In this document: piece by piece, positions 50,769-58,978 of the stretch
How positions within the stretch are numbered: the stretch's first letter is position 1
Layout of the letters: every line of letters starts with the position of its first letter
NCBI RefSeq assembly: GCF_002214545.1
Contig: NZ_CP015105.1
Coordinates: 310,001 to 374,000, forward strand
DNA length: 64,000 bases
Direction: 5' to 3'
From: Thermococcus thioreducens
GTDB taxonomy: Archaea; Methanobacteriota_B; Thermococci; Thermococcales; Thermococcaceae
The notes under the pieces: model-generated
The model's database searches: none
What the model saw: the letters and a program-made list of their open reading frames with translations, nothing else
Told to the model about the DNA's origin: nothing
Program-made: the position numbers and the translations under genes

Positions 50769-51179
50769 GGCTATCTCCTCAAGTATTTCATCAAGCTTGG
50801 TCTTGTCGGCCTCGACGATAAGGTCAATGTCACCTGTAACGCGGTATATCCTCTTTATTTTAAGCTCCTTTATATGTTCGTAGACGTGCTTTCTCTTTGT
50901 GGGTTCTATCTTCACGAAGGCGAAGACGTCGCCTTTCTTCTCGCCTAGAAGGTCGAGGGCTTTATCGGTCAGGTCTATAAAGCCCCTTCCGGTTCTTATG
51001 TAGCCGAGCTCTTTAAGCACCTTGAGGTGATTGCTGAGGGCCTGTCTGGTGATTCCAAGCTCTTCTGCAAGCTCGTCCTGAGTCTTCTCAACGGTGTGCA
51101 CCTCGATGGTCTTTCCTTCCTCATAGAACTTCCTGAGCAACCTTATCTGTCTCGGAGTAAGGGTGGCCTTCCCTTCCAT
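50715..51179 (-). CDS. Lrp/AsnC-like regulator with winged helix
   Basis: A 154-aa protein: HTH at about 28-65 (TQDELAEELGITRQALSNHLKVLKELGYI) and an Lrp-type effector domain at about 85-154 (FAFVKIEPTKRKHVYEHIKEL...IYRVTGDIDLIVEADKTKLDEIL). AAAGGAGG precedes the ATG. Targets unknown; it may control itself through the inverted repeat upstream. Confidence 0.87.
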   Translation of the reverse strand: MEGKATLTPRQIRLLRKFYEEGKTIEVHTVEKTQDELAEELGITRQALSNHLKVLKELGYIRTGRGFIDLTDKALDLLGEKKGDVFAFVKIEPTKRKHVYEHIKELKIKRIYRVTGDIDLIVEADKTKLDEILEEIASLDGVKETITHIVLEVL

Positions 51180-51263
51180 TTCTAAAACCTCCTTTTTGCA
51201 AGATTAGCGTTTACAGCTTTATTAAACCAAACATTTTTAAGTCTTATGTAAACTTTTCATGAT

Positions 51264-51276
51264 CCATAAATTATGG
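51264..51276. promoter_or_regulatory. Inverted repeat CCATAA-A-TTATGG in a divergent promoter
   Basis: A perfect 6-bp inverted repeat with a 1-nt centre between the Lrp-like regulator and the polynucleotide kinase gene. It may be a regulator-binding site. Confidence 0.35.
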
Positions 51277-51312
51277 CCACTACCACTCTTATAAGTCTTT
51301 CTAAAAGTTACC

Positions 51313-51320
51313 TTTTTAAT
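51313..51320 (+). promoter_or_regulatory. TATA box of the polynucleotide kinase gene
   Basis: CTTTTTAAT is centred about 26 nt before the ATG at 51343, which has no ribosome-binding site; a leaderless start. Confidence 0.5.
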
Positions 51321-51342
51321 TCCAATCCCCCTATGAACGCAC

Positions 51343-52410
51343 ATGAACAAAGCAACCTACACGGAGGACGTTCCGCCGGATAGGTTTGAGCTCCTTGAAC
51401 GGATAATGAACCTGGAGAGGCCCGCAAAGGTCATGCTGATAGGCCCAACCGACAGCGGGAAGACAACCCTACTGACTTTTCTGGCAAACAGACTCCTTAA
51501 GGAGGGTCTCAGGGTTGCGGTGGTTGACAGCGATGTCGGTCAGAAGGGTATTCTTCCCCCGGCTACGGTAAGTCTGGCTTTTCCAGAGGGGCCGTTTGAG
51601 TCGATCGGTGAGCTTAGGGCATATGCACACTACTTCATAGGCACCATAACCCCCGGAAGCTACACTGGGGAGATGGCCGTTGGAGTTAAGCGGCTTGCAG
51701 ATATGGCCATTGAAAAAGCTGACGTGGTTCTCATAGACACTACGGGTTTCGTTACCGGTCAGGGAATTGAGATGAAGCGCCTCAAGGCCGAGCTTGTGGG
51801 GCCCGAGCTGATCGTCTTCCTCGAAAGGAACGGCGAGTTAACTCACCTTCAGAGGCTCCTTTCCCCCTATGGGGAAGCCCTGACCCTTTCCATCAGTGAG
51901 AAGGTGAGGGAGCATTCAAGGGGCGAGCGCAGGGAGGTCAGGAAGGAGAAGTGGAGGACGTACTTCTCAAATACTTCGCTGGTTGAGGTTAATCTTTCGG
52001 GGATCCTTCCCACAGGGACGGAGCTCTTCAAGGGCAGGCCTCTGACTCAGGAGGAGAGGGAACTGCTGTCGGCGCTCTTCAGGTGGCTCGTCATAGCGGG
52101 CTGGAAGGGGGAGCGCTACGTTGTAGTCAAAGCTGAAGAAGAGGGCGGAATCAGGGGGCACACTCGCTCGGTCATCAATGCCGTCGATTTTGATAGGCTC
52201 AGCAACCTTCTTGTGGGGTTTATCGATAGGAACGGCCTCTGTCTTGGTGTCGGGATACTGAAGTGGATAAACTTTGGTGAGATGAAGGCGCAGGTTTTGA
52301 CGCCCCTCCCGGCCCAGGAAGTTGGCAACGCAGTCGAGCTCCGTTTTGGCAGGATTAGGGTGCTTGAAACCGGTGAAGAGCTTGGCCTCCTCAGGAGGGA
52401 AGAGCTCTAG
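51343..52410 (+). CDS. Polynucleotide 5'-kinase (Clp1/Grc3 family)
   Basis: A 355-aa enzyme. P-loop GPTDSGKTTLLTFL, Clasp/Walker B-like VVDSDVGQKGILPPATV and IDTTGFVTGQG. Archaeal Clp1-like kinases phosphorylate the 5'-OH of RNA and DNA and may act in tRNA or rRNA ligation. Full length. Probably leaderless. Confidence 0.9.
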   Translation: MNKATYTEDVPPDRFELLERIMNLERPAKVMLIGPTDSGKTTLLTFLANRLLKEGLRVAVVDSDVGQKGILPPATVSLAFPEGPFESIGELRAYAHYFIGTITPGSYTGEMAVGVKRLADMAIEKADVVLIDTTGFVTGQGIEMKRLKAELVGPELIVFLERNGELTHLQRLLSPYGEALTLSISEKVREHSRGERREVRKEKWRTYFSNTSLVEVNLSGILPTGTELFKGRPLTQEERELLSALFRWLVIAGWKGERYVVVKAEEEGGIRGHTRSVINAVDFDRLSNLLVGFIDRNGLCLGVGILKWINFGEMKAQVLTPLPAQEVGNAVELRFGRIRVLETGEELGLLRREEL

Positions 52411-52454
52411 CAAAGATTTTTAAGGCAACAACCCAATCAAATTAGGTGTCCCTA

Positions 52455-53285
52455 ATGGAACTCAAAGCTTTCGTGGAAATAACCAGGCCCCACAACTGCA
52501 TTCTGGCCGGGATAGTGGGTGTCTTGGGCTCGATAGTTGCGGTAGGGCACTTCCCGGATCCGATTACCGCCCTTCGAGTGTTTCTCGTCGTTACACTTGG
52601 CTGTGCCGGGGGAAACACCATAAACGACTACTTCGATTACGAGATAGACAAAATCAACCGCCCGGAGAGGCCCCTTCCGCGGGGTGCAATGGGCAGAAAG
52701 GTCGCCCTATACTACTCACTCCTCCTGTTCGCAGTGGGGCTGGTTCTCGCTCATTTCATAAACATCCAGGCTTTCATACTGGCAGTTATCGCCTATGCGG
52801 CGATGGTTCTCTACGCCTGGAAGCTCAAACCTCTGCCGTTTATAGGAAACCTCGTTGTTGCAGGTTTGACCGGCGCGACACCGCTCTACGGTGCCCTTGC
52901 CGTTGAGCACATCGGTTTGGCCGGCTACCTCGCGCTATGTGCCTTCCTGGTAAACGTCGCCAGGGAGGTGATAAAGGACATCGAGGACGTAGAGGGCGAC
53001 GTTGCCAAGGGCGCCAGAACGCTTCCCATAATATGGGGCGAGAAAAGAGCAGCTTACGTCGGGGCCCTGTTCGCCCTCCTGACCGTTGCGGCCTCGTTCT
53101 TACCGGTGAGGGCAGGGGTCGGCCTCGGTTACTACGCGATGGTACCGGTTGACCTGATCATACTCTACGCCACATACATTATACTTAAGAACCAGGACAG
53201 GGAATCGGCACACAGGGCGCAGAAGCTGCTCAAGACGAGCATCTTCCTCGCCGTCATGGCGTTTATAATAGCCGCGATAGTGTGA
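52455..53285 (+). CDS. Digeranylgeranylglyceryl phosphate synthase (UbiA family)
   Basis: A 276-aa membrane prenyltransferase that adds the second geranylgeranyl chain to GGGP in archaeal lipid synthesis. Asp motifs NDYFDYEIDKINRPERPLP and IKDIEDVEGDVAKGARTLP bind Mg and diphosphate. About eight helices. ATG at 52455 follows AGGTG. Confidence 0.94.
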   Translation: MELKAFVEITRPHNCILAGIVGVLGSIVAVGHFPDPITALRVFLVVTLGCAGGNTINDYFDYEIDKINRPERPLPRGAMGRKVALYYSLLLFAVGLVLAHFINIQAFILAVIAYAAMVLYAWKLKPLPFIGNLVVAGLTGATPLYGALAVEHIGLAGYLALCAFLVNVAREVIKDIEDVEGDVAKGARTLPIIWGEKRAAYVGALFALLTVAASFLPVRAGVGLGYYAMVPVDLIILYATYIILKNQDRESAHRAQKLLKTSIFLAVMAFIIAAIV

Positions 53286-53297
53286 GGGGGTGGGATT

Positions 53298-53678
53298 ATG
53301 GTGTTTAAAGCCGAGGTCGTGAGAAACCTTGAATCCGAAGAACTCTGGACGGTAATTACATTTAAGACACCGTATGGGCCCGCTAAAACCCTTGAAAAGC
53401 TCATCGAAATCGTAGAAGAGTCCGGCTGGCGCGTTACCTTCAAGGCCAACTGGTGGACCGCCGACATACCCTACGGACTCGCTAGGATAGACGCCCGGAA
53501 AGGCAACAGGGAGAAGATAGTGCTCGGTAAGTGGATACTCGGCTCAAAATGCGAACTTATCGGTGTCGAAAACATGCCCCTTGAGAAGGGGAAGGACGAG
53601 TTCTTCCGCATGGTGGACAGCATAACCTCGACGCTGATATACGACCCGGTCATAAGAACTATGCGGGAGCAGTATTGA
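53298..53678 (+). CDS. Conserved hypothetical protein (126 aa)
   Basis: A small soluble alpha/beta protein with a Trp-rich segment (FKANWWTADIPYGLARIDARKG). It starts 12 nt after DGGGP synthase with GGGTGGG, so it is in the same operon. Family not recognised. Confidence 0.75.
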   Translation: MVFKAEVVRNLESEELWTVITFKTPYGPAKTLEKLIEIVEESGWRVTFKANWWTADIPYGLARIDARKGNREKIVLGKWILGSKCELIGVENMPLEKGKDEFFRMVDSITSTLIYDPVIRTMREQY

Positions 53679-53722
53679 CTCCCGCTCCTATATCTTCCGG
53701 GATAATTAAAAGATTAAAAAGC

Positions 53723-54526
53723 TCACAGCGGCTCGTAGTAGCCTATCTCGGGCTCGTATATCTCGCCCTCAGCCAGGAGCTGTGTTATTGCCTCCTCAAT
53801 CAGTTCCTCGTCGATTTCCTTCGAGAGCTTTTTGACTATGAACTTGTGCGATAGCGCCTTGCCCTTCTCGCGGAGGAGCTCTAAAACTGCCTTCTTGGCC
53901 TTCTCAAGCTCCGGGTTCTCTACCTTGGGCTCCTCTTCGACGACCTCCTCCTCAAAGAGTGCTTCCTCGGTGCTCCTCTGTTCGAGCATCATTGTATAGA
54001 GTTCGTCTATGGTCATGAGCATGTCCTCGCTTACCCCCTTGTTCTTGGCTATAACCTTGGCCTTGGCGGTTATCCCGTAGCGGTCGTATATCTCGAAGGC
54101 TATCCTGGCCTTCTTGGCGTGCTCGGCCTTCTCCTTCAGCGTCTCGAAGCGGTGGAGTATCCACATATTCGGCTCGACCCTCGCTATGCCCTCCACGAGT
54201 ATCTGCTTGTCGTCGCGCCATTCCGCTACCTTCCCGATTATCTGAACCAGGTCTCCCTTCTTCACGAGGTTTATGAAGCGGGTGTTCTCCCTGAAACCGA
54301 AGACCCAGAGAGTCCCGGTACCGTCGTCAATCTGGAACCTTCCATAGGTCTCGTCCTCGCTCATTATGGGCTCCCTGACGACGGTTGCAACGACCTTAAC
54401 GCGGTAGACTTTTCTGGCATCCCTCGTTATCAGATAGTTGGGCTCGAAGTCGCCCTCGCTCTTAACGTAGTAGCCGTCGATGATGTCCTTGATGTAGACC
54501 CTGCTGGCCGGAAGGCGCTTCTTCAT
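53723..54526 (-). CDS. rpa32: RPA32-like subunit of replication protein A
   Basis: A 267-aa subunit: one OB fold (about 35-120, TYGRFQIDDGTGTLWVFGFREN) and a C-terminal winged-helix region (about 205-265). Part of the heterotrimeric ssDNA-binding protein. It overlaps the RPA14 gene by 4 nt. Named after Pyrococcus subunits. Confidence 0.92.
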   Translation of the reverse strand: MKKRLPASRVYIKDIIDGYYVKSEGDFEPNYLITRDARKVYRVKVVATVVREPIMSEDETYGRFQIDDGTGTLWVFGFRENTRFINLVKKGDLVQIIGKVAEWRDDKQILVEGIARVEPNMWILHRFETLKEKAEHAKKARIAFEIYDRYGITAKAKVIAKNKGVSEDMLMTIDELYTMMLEQRSTEEALFEEEVVEEEPKVENPELEKAKKAVLELLREKGKALSHKFIVKKLSKEIDEELIEEAITQLLAEGEIYEPEIGYYEPL

Positions 54527-54900
54527 AGTTCCTCACCTCCGAAGAACTCTATGATGCCCTCAACTTTGGGCAGAACCCTCCGCTCAAGCTCTCTGATTTC
54601 CTCCAGTGCCTCCAAGTCCGCTCCACTGAAGTCCTGGACGACTTCGCCGTAGATGTGAACTCCCTCCTCGTTTCTGATGACCCTGCCGATGACCCTCACG
54701 ACCTGACCGTTCTCTGGAAGAACGTTCTCCTCGCTCTCGATGAGTATGACTCCGGTTCCATCGTCGAGCCAGAATGTGTAGTCCATCTTATCAACCTTGA
54801 ATGCCTTCCCGATGAGAGAAACCCTCGTGTCGTCCTCCCGTATCTCTCCAATCTTCCTTTCAACGGCGGGCTTCCTGCGTCTGAACTTAACTTCCTCCAT
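54523..54900 (-). CDS. rpa14: RPA14-like subunit of replication protein A
   Basis: A 125-aa single-OB protein: FKVDKMDYTFWLDDGTGVILIES...VVRVIGRV. Middle gene of RPA41-RPA14-RPA32. ATG at 54900 follows GAGGTGTTGGG. Confidence 0.92.
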   Translation of the reverse strand: MEEVKFRRRKPAVERKIGEIREDDTRVSLIGKAFKVDKMDYTFWLDDGTGVILIESEENVLPENGQVVRVIGRVIRNEEGVHIYGEVVQDFSGADLEALEEIRELERRVLPKVEGIIEFFGGEEL

Positions 54901-54910
54901 ACCCAACACC

Positions 54911-55975
54911 TCACATGAACTCCTTGAGAACCTCCTTCAGCTCGGCCCTGACCCTGGCAATCTCGCGCTTTGGATCTACCTCGTCCCAGCCGAAGGCCTT
55001 CAGTATGAGGCCCAGGAACTTGTCGTCCACGACGCTCCCCCTGACTACTATCTCCCTGCCGAGCAGGTGGTAGTACTCATCTTCGGCCAGCTTCCTTCCG
55101 GCTTCCCTCAGCGTCAGGCCGCTTTCAACGAGTTCCCTGAGCTTTTCGGCTATCTCCTCAGGGTCTTTGCCCACCAGCTCGGCCGCGTCGTCTCCAAAGA
55201 GGGTTGTCCTTATGTATCCCGTGGAGTCGTCAAGCCCGAAGTCGATTATCGTTATCTTCACCGGCTGAACTTCGCCGTGCTCGGGGCATATCCAGGTGTT
55301 CGTTGCGGGGTCGTAGTCAACCTTCCTCCTGCACTGCGGACAGGCGTCGTAGACCGTAACGCGGTAGAGCCTCGCAATTGTTCCGCGAACTTCAACGAAG
55401 CGCTCCCCGCCCATCAGTTCGCCTATCTTCCTTCTCTGGTAGTTGTAGCTCCTGACATCCTCTATGGGTGGTATCTCCTCCACGCGCGGGTCTTCTGGGT
55501 TGAGGATTATCCTCGTCCTGAAGTTGGCGTGGAGCTCTATACCGCTCCTGCCTTCCCTGACGCTGGGGTCGATGATCTTGATAACATCCCCGGGGTTGAG
55601 CTCGTTGTAGTACTTGGTTACGAGGCCGTCCCACAGAACGAGTCTAGTCTTCCCGGTGGCATCGTATATTATTACGTTGGCCACCTGTCCTGTAGAGCCG
55701 TCCCTCTTCCGGTACTCCCTGGGCGGATACTTCCTCAGTATCTTCACAACAACGTTAACTCCGGTCATTCCGGGAACGAGGTCTGCTATGTGGAGAAGCT
55801 CTTCCTTGCCCTCAAGATTCACGCCGAGCTCCTCTGCCAGCATTAGAGCGGCAGCGTGCTCGGAAATCCCCTCTCGCGAGGCTATCTCGGATATCTTTTT
55901 CTCGATTTCATCTCTTGAGAGGCCTTTCTGCCCCTCGATCATCTCGATAATCTGCTCCTTTGTCAGCACTCCCAT
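54911..55975 (-). CDS. rpa41: RPA41-like subunit of replication protein A
   Basis: A 354-aa subunit: helical N-terminus (about 1-55), an OB fold (about 65-160, VANVIIYDATGKTRLVLWDG) and a second OB fold with a zinc finger CPQCRRK...CPEHG (about 210-230). It binds ssDNA and leads the trimer. ATG at 55975 follows GGTGAGTG; first gene of the operon. Confidence 0.94.
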   Translation of the reverse strand: MGVLTKEQIIEMIEGQKGLSRDEIEKKISEIASREGISEHAAALMLAEELGVNLEGKEELLHIADLVPGMTGVNVVVKILRKYPPREYRKRDGSTGQVANVIIYDATGKTRLVLWDGLVTKYYNELNPGDVIKIIDPSVREGRSGIELHANFRTRIILNPEDPRVEEIPPIEDVRSYNYQRRKIGELMGGERFVEVRGTIARLYRVTVYDACPQCRRKVDYDPATNTWICPEHGEVQPVKITIIDFGLDDSTGYIRTTLFGDDAAELVGKDPEEIAEKLRELVESGLTLREAGRKLAEDEYYHLLGREIVVRGSVVDDKFLGLILKAFGWDEVDPKREIARVRAELKEVLKEFM

Positions 55976-56110
55976 AACACTCACCTTAATGGTAATGATA
56001 GCTCGGACTATTTAAACCTTTCTCTAAACCCCCTCCGGTGACCGAGTTTCCAGAAAAAAGGCATAATATAATCTTTTGAGAAGAAATGGGGGAACTAGAG
56101 GGCTGGGAAA

Positions 56111-56713
56111 TTACTCTCCGCTCCCCACGGCGACATCTTCCGGCTCAGTTGAAACCTCCTCTTCCCGGCCGTTGAGCTTGGCTATCAAGTCACTGTACTC
56201 GGCGTGGACAACCTTTCTAAAGGCATCCTTGATGATGTTGGGGTCGTTTTCAGGGAAGCCGTAGAGTTCGGCAAATTTTGGCGTCGTCCCGAGGAGCTTC
56301 GTCCTCTCATAGGGCTCGGCATAGATCAGGCCCATTTCAAGGAGCTTCCTTATGTGCTCGTATGCCTGACTCCCCCTGAGCTTCACAACCTTGCTTTGTT
56401 CTATCGGTTGGAGGTATGCTATGAGGGCGAGGGTCTTCAGTTCCCCTGTTCTAAGGTCCGGCCTCGGCATGAGGTGGACCACGCGCTGGCTGTATTCCTG
56501 CTTTACCTGCATAACGTACTTGTCCCCCAGAACCTTTACAACCTCTATCGCACTCTTTCTCTCCGCGTACTCGGCCGCTATAAGTTCTATCAGCTTTTCA
56601 AGGTAGTCCAGAGACCGTATTCCCAGAGCCCTTGAAAGCTCCTTCACACTAAGCGGCCTTCCAGAAACGAAAAGAGCGGCCTCAACGAGCGCTTTGTCCT
56701 CAAGGAGTCCCAT
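56111..56713 (-). CDS. scpB: Segregation and condensation protein ScpB
   Basis: A 200-aa winged-helix kleisin-interacting protein: VEAALFVSGRPLSVKELSRALG, LKTLALIAYLQPIEQSKVVKLRGSQAYEHIRKLLEMGLI. It binds ScpA to form the SMC complex. No ScpA or SMC gene is visible here. ATG at 56713 follows GGTGATAA. Confidence 0.93.
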   Translation of the reverse strand: MGLLEDKALVEAALFVSGRPLSVKELSRALGIRSLDYLEKLIELIAAEYAERKSAIEVVKVLGDKYVMQVKQEYSQRVVHLMPRPDLRTGELKTLALIAYLQPIEQSKVVKLRGSQAYEHIRKLLEMGLIYAEPYERTKLLGTTPKFAELYGFPENDPNIIKDAFRKVVHAEYSDLIAKLNGREEEVSTEPEDVAVGSGE

Positions 56714-56754
56714 TATTATCACCACACTGAAAATTGAGCGATTCCTTATAGGGT

Positions 56755-57801
56755 TTATCCCCCCATAAGAACACGCTTGATCGTCAGATAGTCCTTTCTG
56801 TCCAGCGCTTTTTCATCGGCAACGACGATTAGGCGACCGTCCCGCAGTATGACCAAATCTCTGAGGGTTCCAATGAATTTTGTCACTGCAGTCATGCCGT
56901 TGTGGATTATCAGGTACTCTATTCCATCTATCAGGACGACCCCTGTAATACCCCTCGTCTCCGCCTCCTGAAGGTATCTCCCGGAGAGCTCAAGGATGCG
57001 TGGGAGGTTCGTCGGGGGTATGGTGTCTTTTCCCGGCAGGCTGGTGAGGAAATAGGCCTTCCATTTGTCCGGGACGCTGAGCTCCCGTATGAATGCCAGA
57101 ACAGGATAGCCATTGAGGTCCTCCTTGATCCTCTTGTACTCCCTGCTGGCGACTAGCTCGATTCCCGGCTTGACAGTTATCTTTATCTCTCCTCCCAAGT
57201 GTGTGAATTCCCTGGACAGAACCATCTTTGCCATAAAGTACGCTGAGAAAACTGTGAGGATTGCCCCGAGGACGAACCCGAGAGGGGCGAACCACTCCAC
57301 ATCCCTGAGGAAAGGATAGTCCATTTTGTGAAGTCCCAGAAGGCACAGTGAAAAGGCAGTCCTCCGGGCGTTTGTGAAGGCACTGTTTATCGTTGTGATG
57401 ATCATAATGCCGGTGAGAACGATGAAAAACGCGGCAACACCATAGGGTATTCCCACGACAGAACTCCAGTCGTTCCCAAGTAGTATTCCGTACATGGCCG
57501 TGACAAGGGGCGGTGCGGCCCACAGGGTTTGGTACCTAACAGGCCTTCCCAGTTCCTCTGAGAGGAAGGCCAGCGATCCGAGAAAGAGTAGGGATGAGAA
57601 TGTGGCCTCTGTTAATGAAACAAGCTGGAGGACGCCAAGCGCATCTGCGGCTATGCTCATGGCGGCTACAAGCCATGCGAATGCCCACACGACCGCGGAT
57701 CTTCTCCGCGATTTTATGTAGACGGTGAGGAGTACTGCAGAGACCACCAACTTGGCAGAGAGGCTGAAAAACTGGCCCAGCAGGAGCACGGTGGTGTTCA
57801 T
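56755..57801 (-). CDS. DUF835 membrane protein
   Basis: A 348-aa protein with six to seven N-terminal helices (about 1-195) and a soluble DUF835 domain (about 210-345, ITGVVLIDGIEYLIIHNG). DUF835 resembles KaiC/RecA-type folds without the P-loop and is widespread in Thermococcales, probably in signal transduction. Confidence 0.85.
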   Translation of the reverse strand: MNTTVLLLGQFFSLSAKLVVSAVLLTVYIKSRRRSAVVWAFAWLVAAMSIAADALGVLQLVSLTEATFSSLLFLGSLAFLSEELGRPVRYQTLWAAPPLVTAMYGILLGNDWSSVVGIPYGVAAFFIVLTGIMIITTINSAFTNARRTAFSLCLLGLHKMDYPFLRDVEWFAPLGFVLGAILTVFSAYFMAKMVLSREFTHLGGEIKITVKPGIELVASREYKRIKEDLNGYPVLAFIRELSVPDKWKAYFLTSLPGKDTIPPTNLPRILELSGRYLQEAETRGITGVVLIDGIEYLIIHNGMTAVTKFIGTLRDLVILRDGRLIVVADEKALDRKDYLTIKRVLMGG

Positions 57802-57910
57802 CTTGACCCTCCCACGGTATCCAACTGTTAATTTGTGTTCTGACTCTATAAAAATCTTTGGCTACCGCGTGGGGATTCAGATGTTAGTATGGACTGCTGG
57901 CGACCGTAAT

Positions 57911-57920
57911 CTTTATAAAC
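57911..57920 (+). promoter_or_regulatory. TATA box of 5S rRNA
   Basis: CTTTATAAAC with a purine-rich element before it, about 28 nt upstream of the mature 5S start. Confidence 0.7.
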
Positions 57921-57943
57921 CCAACCTGGGAGGTCTGTACCGG

Positions 57944-58066
57944 TACGGCGGTCATAGCGGCGGGGTCACACCCGGTCTCGTTTCGCCCCCGGAAGTTAAG
58001 CCCGCCAGCGATCCCGGTTGTACTGCCCTCCGGGAGGGGGCGGGAAGCCGGGGACGCCGCCGGCCA
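57944..58066 (+). rRNA. rrf: 5S ribosomal RNA
   Basis: About 123 nt. TACGGCGGTCATAGCGG starts the molecule and GACGCCGCCGGCCAC ends it, pairing as helix I. The conserved CCGGAAGTTAAGC of loop C and GCGATCCCGGTTGTACTGC are present. Ends are judged from pairing and may be off by 1-3 nt. It is separated from 16S/23S, and tRNA-Asp follows after 7 nt. Confidence 0.95.
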
Positions 58067-58073
58067 CTCAAAC

Positions 58074-58151
58074 GCCCGGGTGGTGTAGCCAGGCCCATCA
58101 TACGGGACTGTCACTCCCGTGACTCGGGTTCAAATCCCGACCCGGGCGCCA
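58074..58151 (+). tRNA. tRNA-Asp (anticodon GTC)
   Basis: Acceptor GCCCGGG pairs with CCCGGGC, anticodon stem ACGGGA/TCCCGT encloses loop CTGTCAC (anticodon GTC), T-loop TTCAAAT, and CCA encoded at 58149-58151. It sits 7 nt after 5S rRNA, so they share a promoter. Confidence 0.95.
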
Positions 58152-58154
58152 TAG

Positions 58155-58452
58155 AAACTTTTACCAAGCAAAAGTTTTACCAAAGTCAGTAGCTCCTTTT
58201 CATGGCTCAATTCTGTGTGATTTCTTATCAATTGGCTGTTTTAAAGTTGAGAACTTTTCAAGTTGCTCTTTGAGCGTGGGTTTAACTTTAAGAATCGACG
58301 CCCTTTGGGGGTCAGGAGAGAATAAACCTCTTGTCGAGGTCTTTATCTGATGGTGTTCTCTTCTGAAAGATGAGTGTTCATGAGTAAAACCTCTCCCATT
58401 TGAACCTTGGATGAAGAGCTACCAACTTTTGGTGAAGCTTTTTCAAGTTTCT
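58155..58452. repeat. 298-bp element C with inverted ends, abutting tRNA-Asp
   Basis: Starts 3 nt after the tRNA-Asp CCA with an imperfect hairpin (AAACTTTTACCAAGCAAAAGTTTT) and tail TACCAAAGTCAGTAGCTCC. Its far end, 58410-58452, reads in reverse as a degenerate copy (AAACTTGAAAAAGC...GTAGCTCTTCATCC). More divergent than elements A and B but of the same length and design. Confidence 0.55.
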
Positions 58453-58513
58453 TTGGTATCTTCAGAATTTCTATAGTGATACTTCAATCCACATTAGGAT
58501 TTGAGAGTACAGG

Positions 58514-58812
58514 AACTTTGCAAGCAAAGTTTCATCGAAGTTCGTGGTTCCCTTTAAATTTGTCAGTTTGAGAGGGATTCCATCGAAACATGCTGGAGTG
58601 AATTTTGAAAAATTCTGCTTTTGTTATTTTGCTTTTTAATGGGAGTTCAATTTTAACCGACACCCGAAGAGCGTCAAAGAAGAGGAACTCCTTGAGAAAG
58701 GCATTGATGGGGGAATTTAAATCCAAAACAGCTCGTAAAAGGAATCCTCTTGAGTTTTAGCATTCCAAAAATTAACCACGAGCCTTGATCAAACTTCGCG
58801 CAGGCGAAGTTT
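58514..58812. repeat. 299-bp element B with inverted hairpin ends, abutting tRNA-Lys
   Basis: Left end: AACTTTGC-AA-GCAAAGTT then TCATCGAAGTTCGTGGTTCC. Right end, inverted: AAACTTCGC-CTGC-GCGAAGTTT then GATCAAGGCTCGTGGTT. The right end is 3 nt from the tRNA-Lys CCA. The interior contains a reverse-strand ORF (58532-58726, 64 aa) with a stretch like DALRVSVKIELPLKSK, and a related degenerate stretch occurs in element A. Confidence 0.7.
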
Positions 58813-58815
58813 GTG

Positions 58816-58893
58816 TGGCGGGCCGGACGGGATTCGAACCCGCGGCCACGGGGTTAAAAGCCCCGCGCTCTAACCAGGCTGAGCTACCGGCCC
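58816..58893 (-). tRNA. tRNA-Lys (anticodon TTT)
   Basis: Reverse strand GGGCCGGTAGCTCAGCC; anticodon stem CGGGG/CCCCG with loop CTTTTAA (anticodon TTT), T-loop TTCGAAT, acceptor CCGGCCC, CCA encoded at 58816-58818. TATA box about 32 nt upstream. Confidence 0.95.
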
Positions 58894-58920
58894 ACGCCCG
58901 ATGGGATAACGGCGGGGAGA

Positions 58921-58930
58921 TTTTATAAGC
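58921..58930 (-). promoter_or_regulatory. TATA box of tRNA-Lys
   Basis: GCTTATAAAA on the reverse strand, centred about 32 nt before the mature 5' end at 58893. Confidence 0.6.
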
Positions 58931-58950
58931 TTTGCCCCATGCGAAAACTA

Positions 58951-58960
58951 CTTAAACATT
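58951..58960 (+). promoter_or_regulatory. TATA box of the DtxR-family gene
   Basis: CTTAAACATT centred about 25 nt before the GTG at 58979. This favours a leaderless GTG start, although GGTGAGG could also serve a TTG at 58988. Confidence 0.45.
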
Positions 58961-58978
58961 TTTGGGTAGCCTAATCAG

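Noticed and set aside
54797-55846. A 349-codon forward ORF
   Set aside because: Antisense of the RPA41 gene; protein composition is not credible.
58532-58726. A 64-aa protein gene on the reverse strand in element B
   Set aside because: It has no ribosome-binding site or promoter, lies inside the repeat, and its counterpart in element A is broken by stops; listed only as a remnant.
58155-58812. The intervals beside tRNAs as structural RNAs (RNase P RNA, SRP RNA)
   Set aside because: They are AT-rich with degenerate interiors. Hyperthermophile structural RNAs are GC-rich, and no conserved helices of these RNAs are seen.
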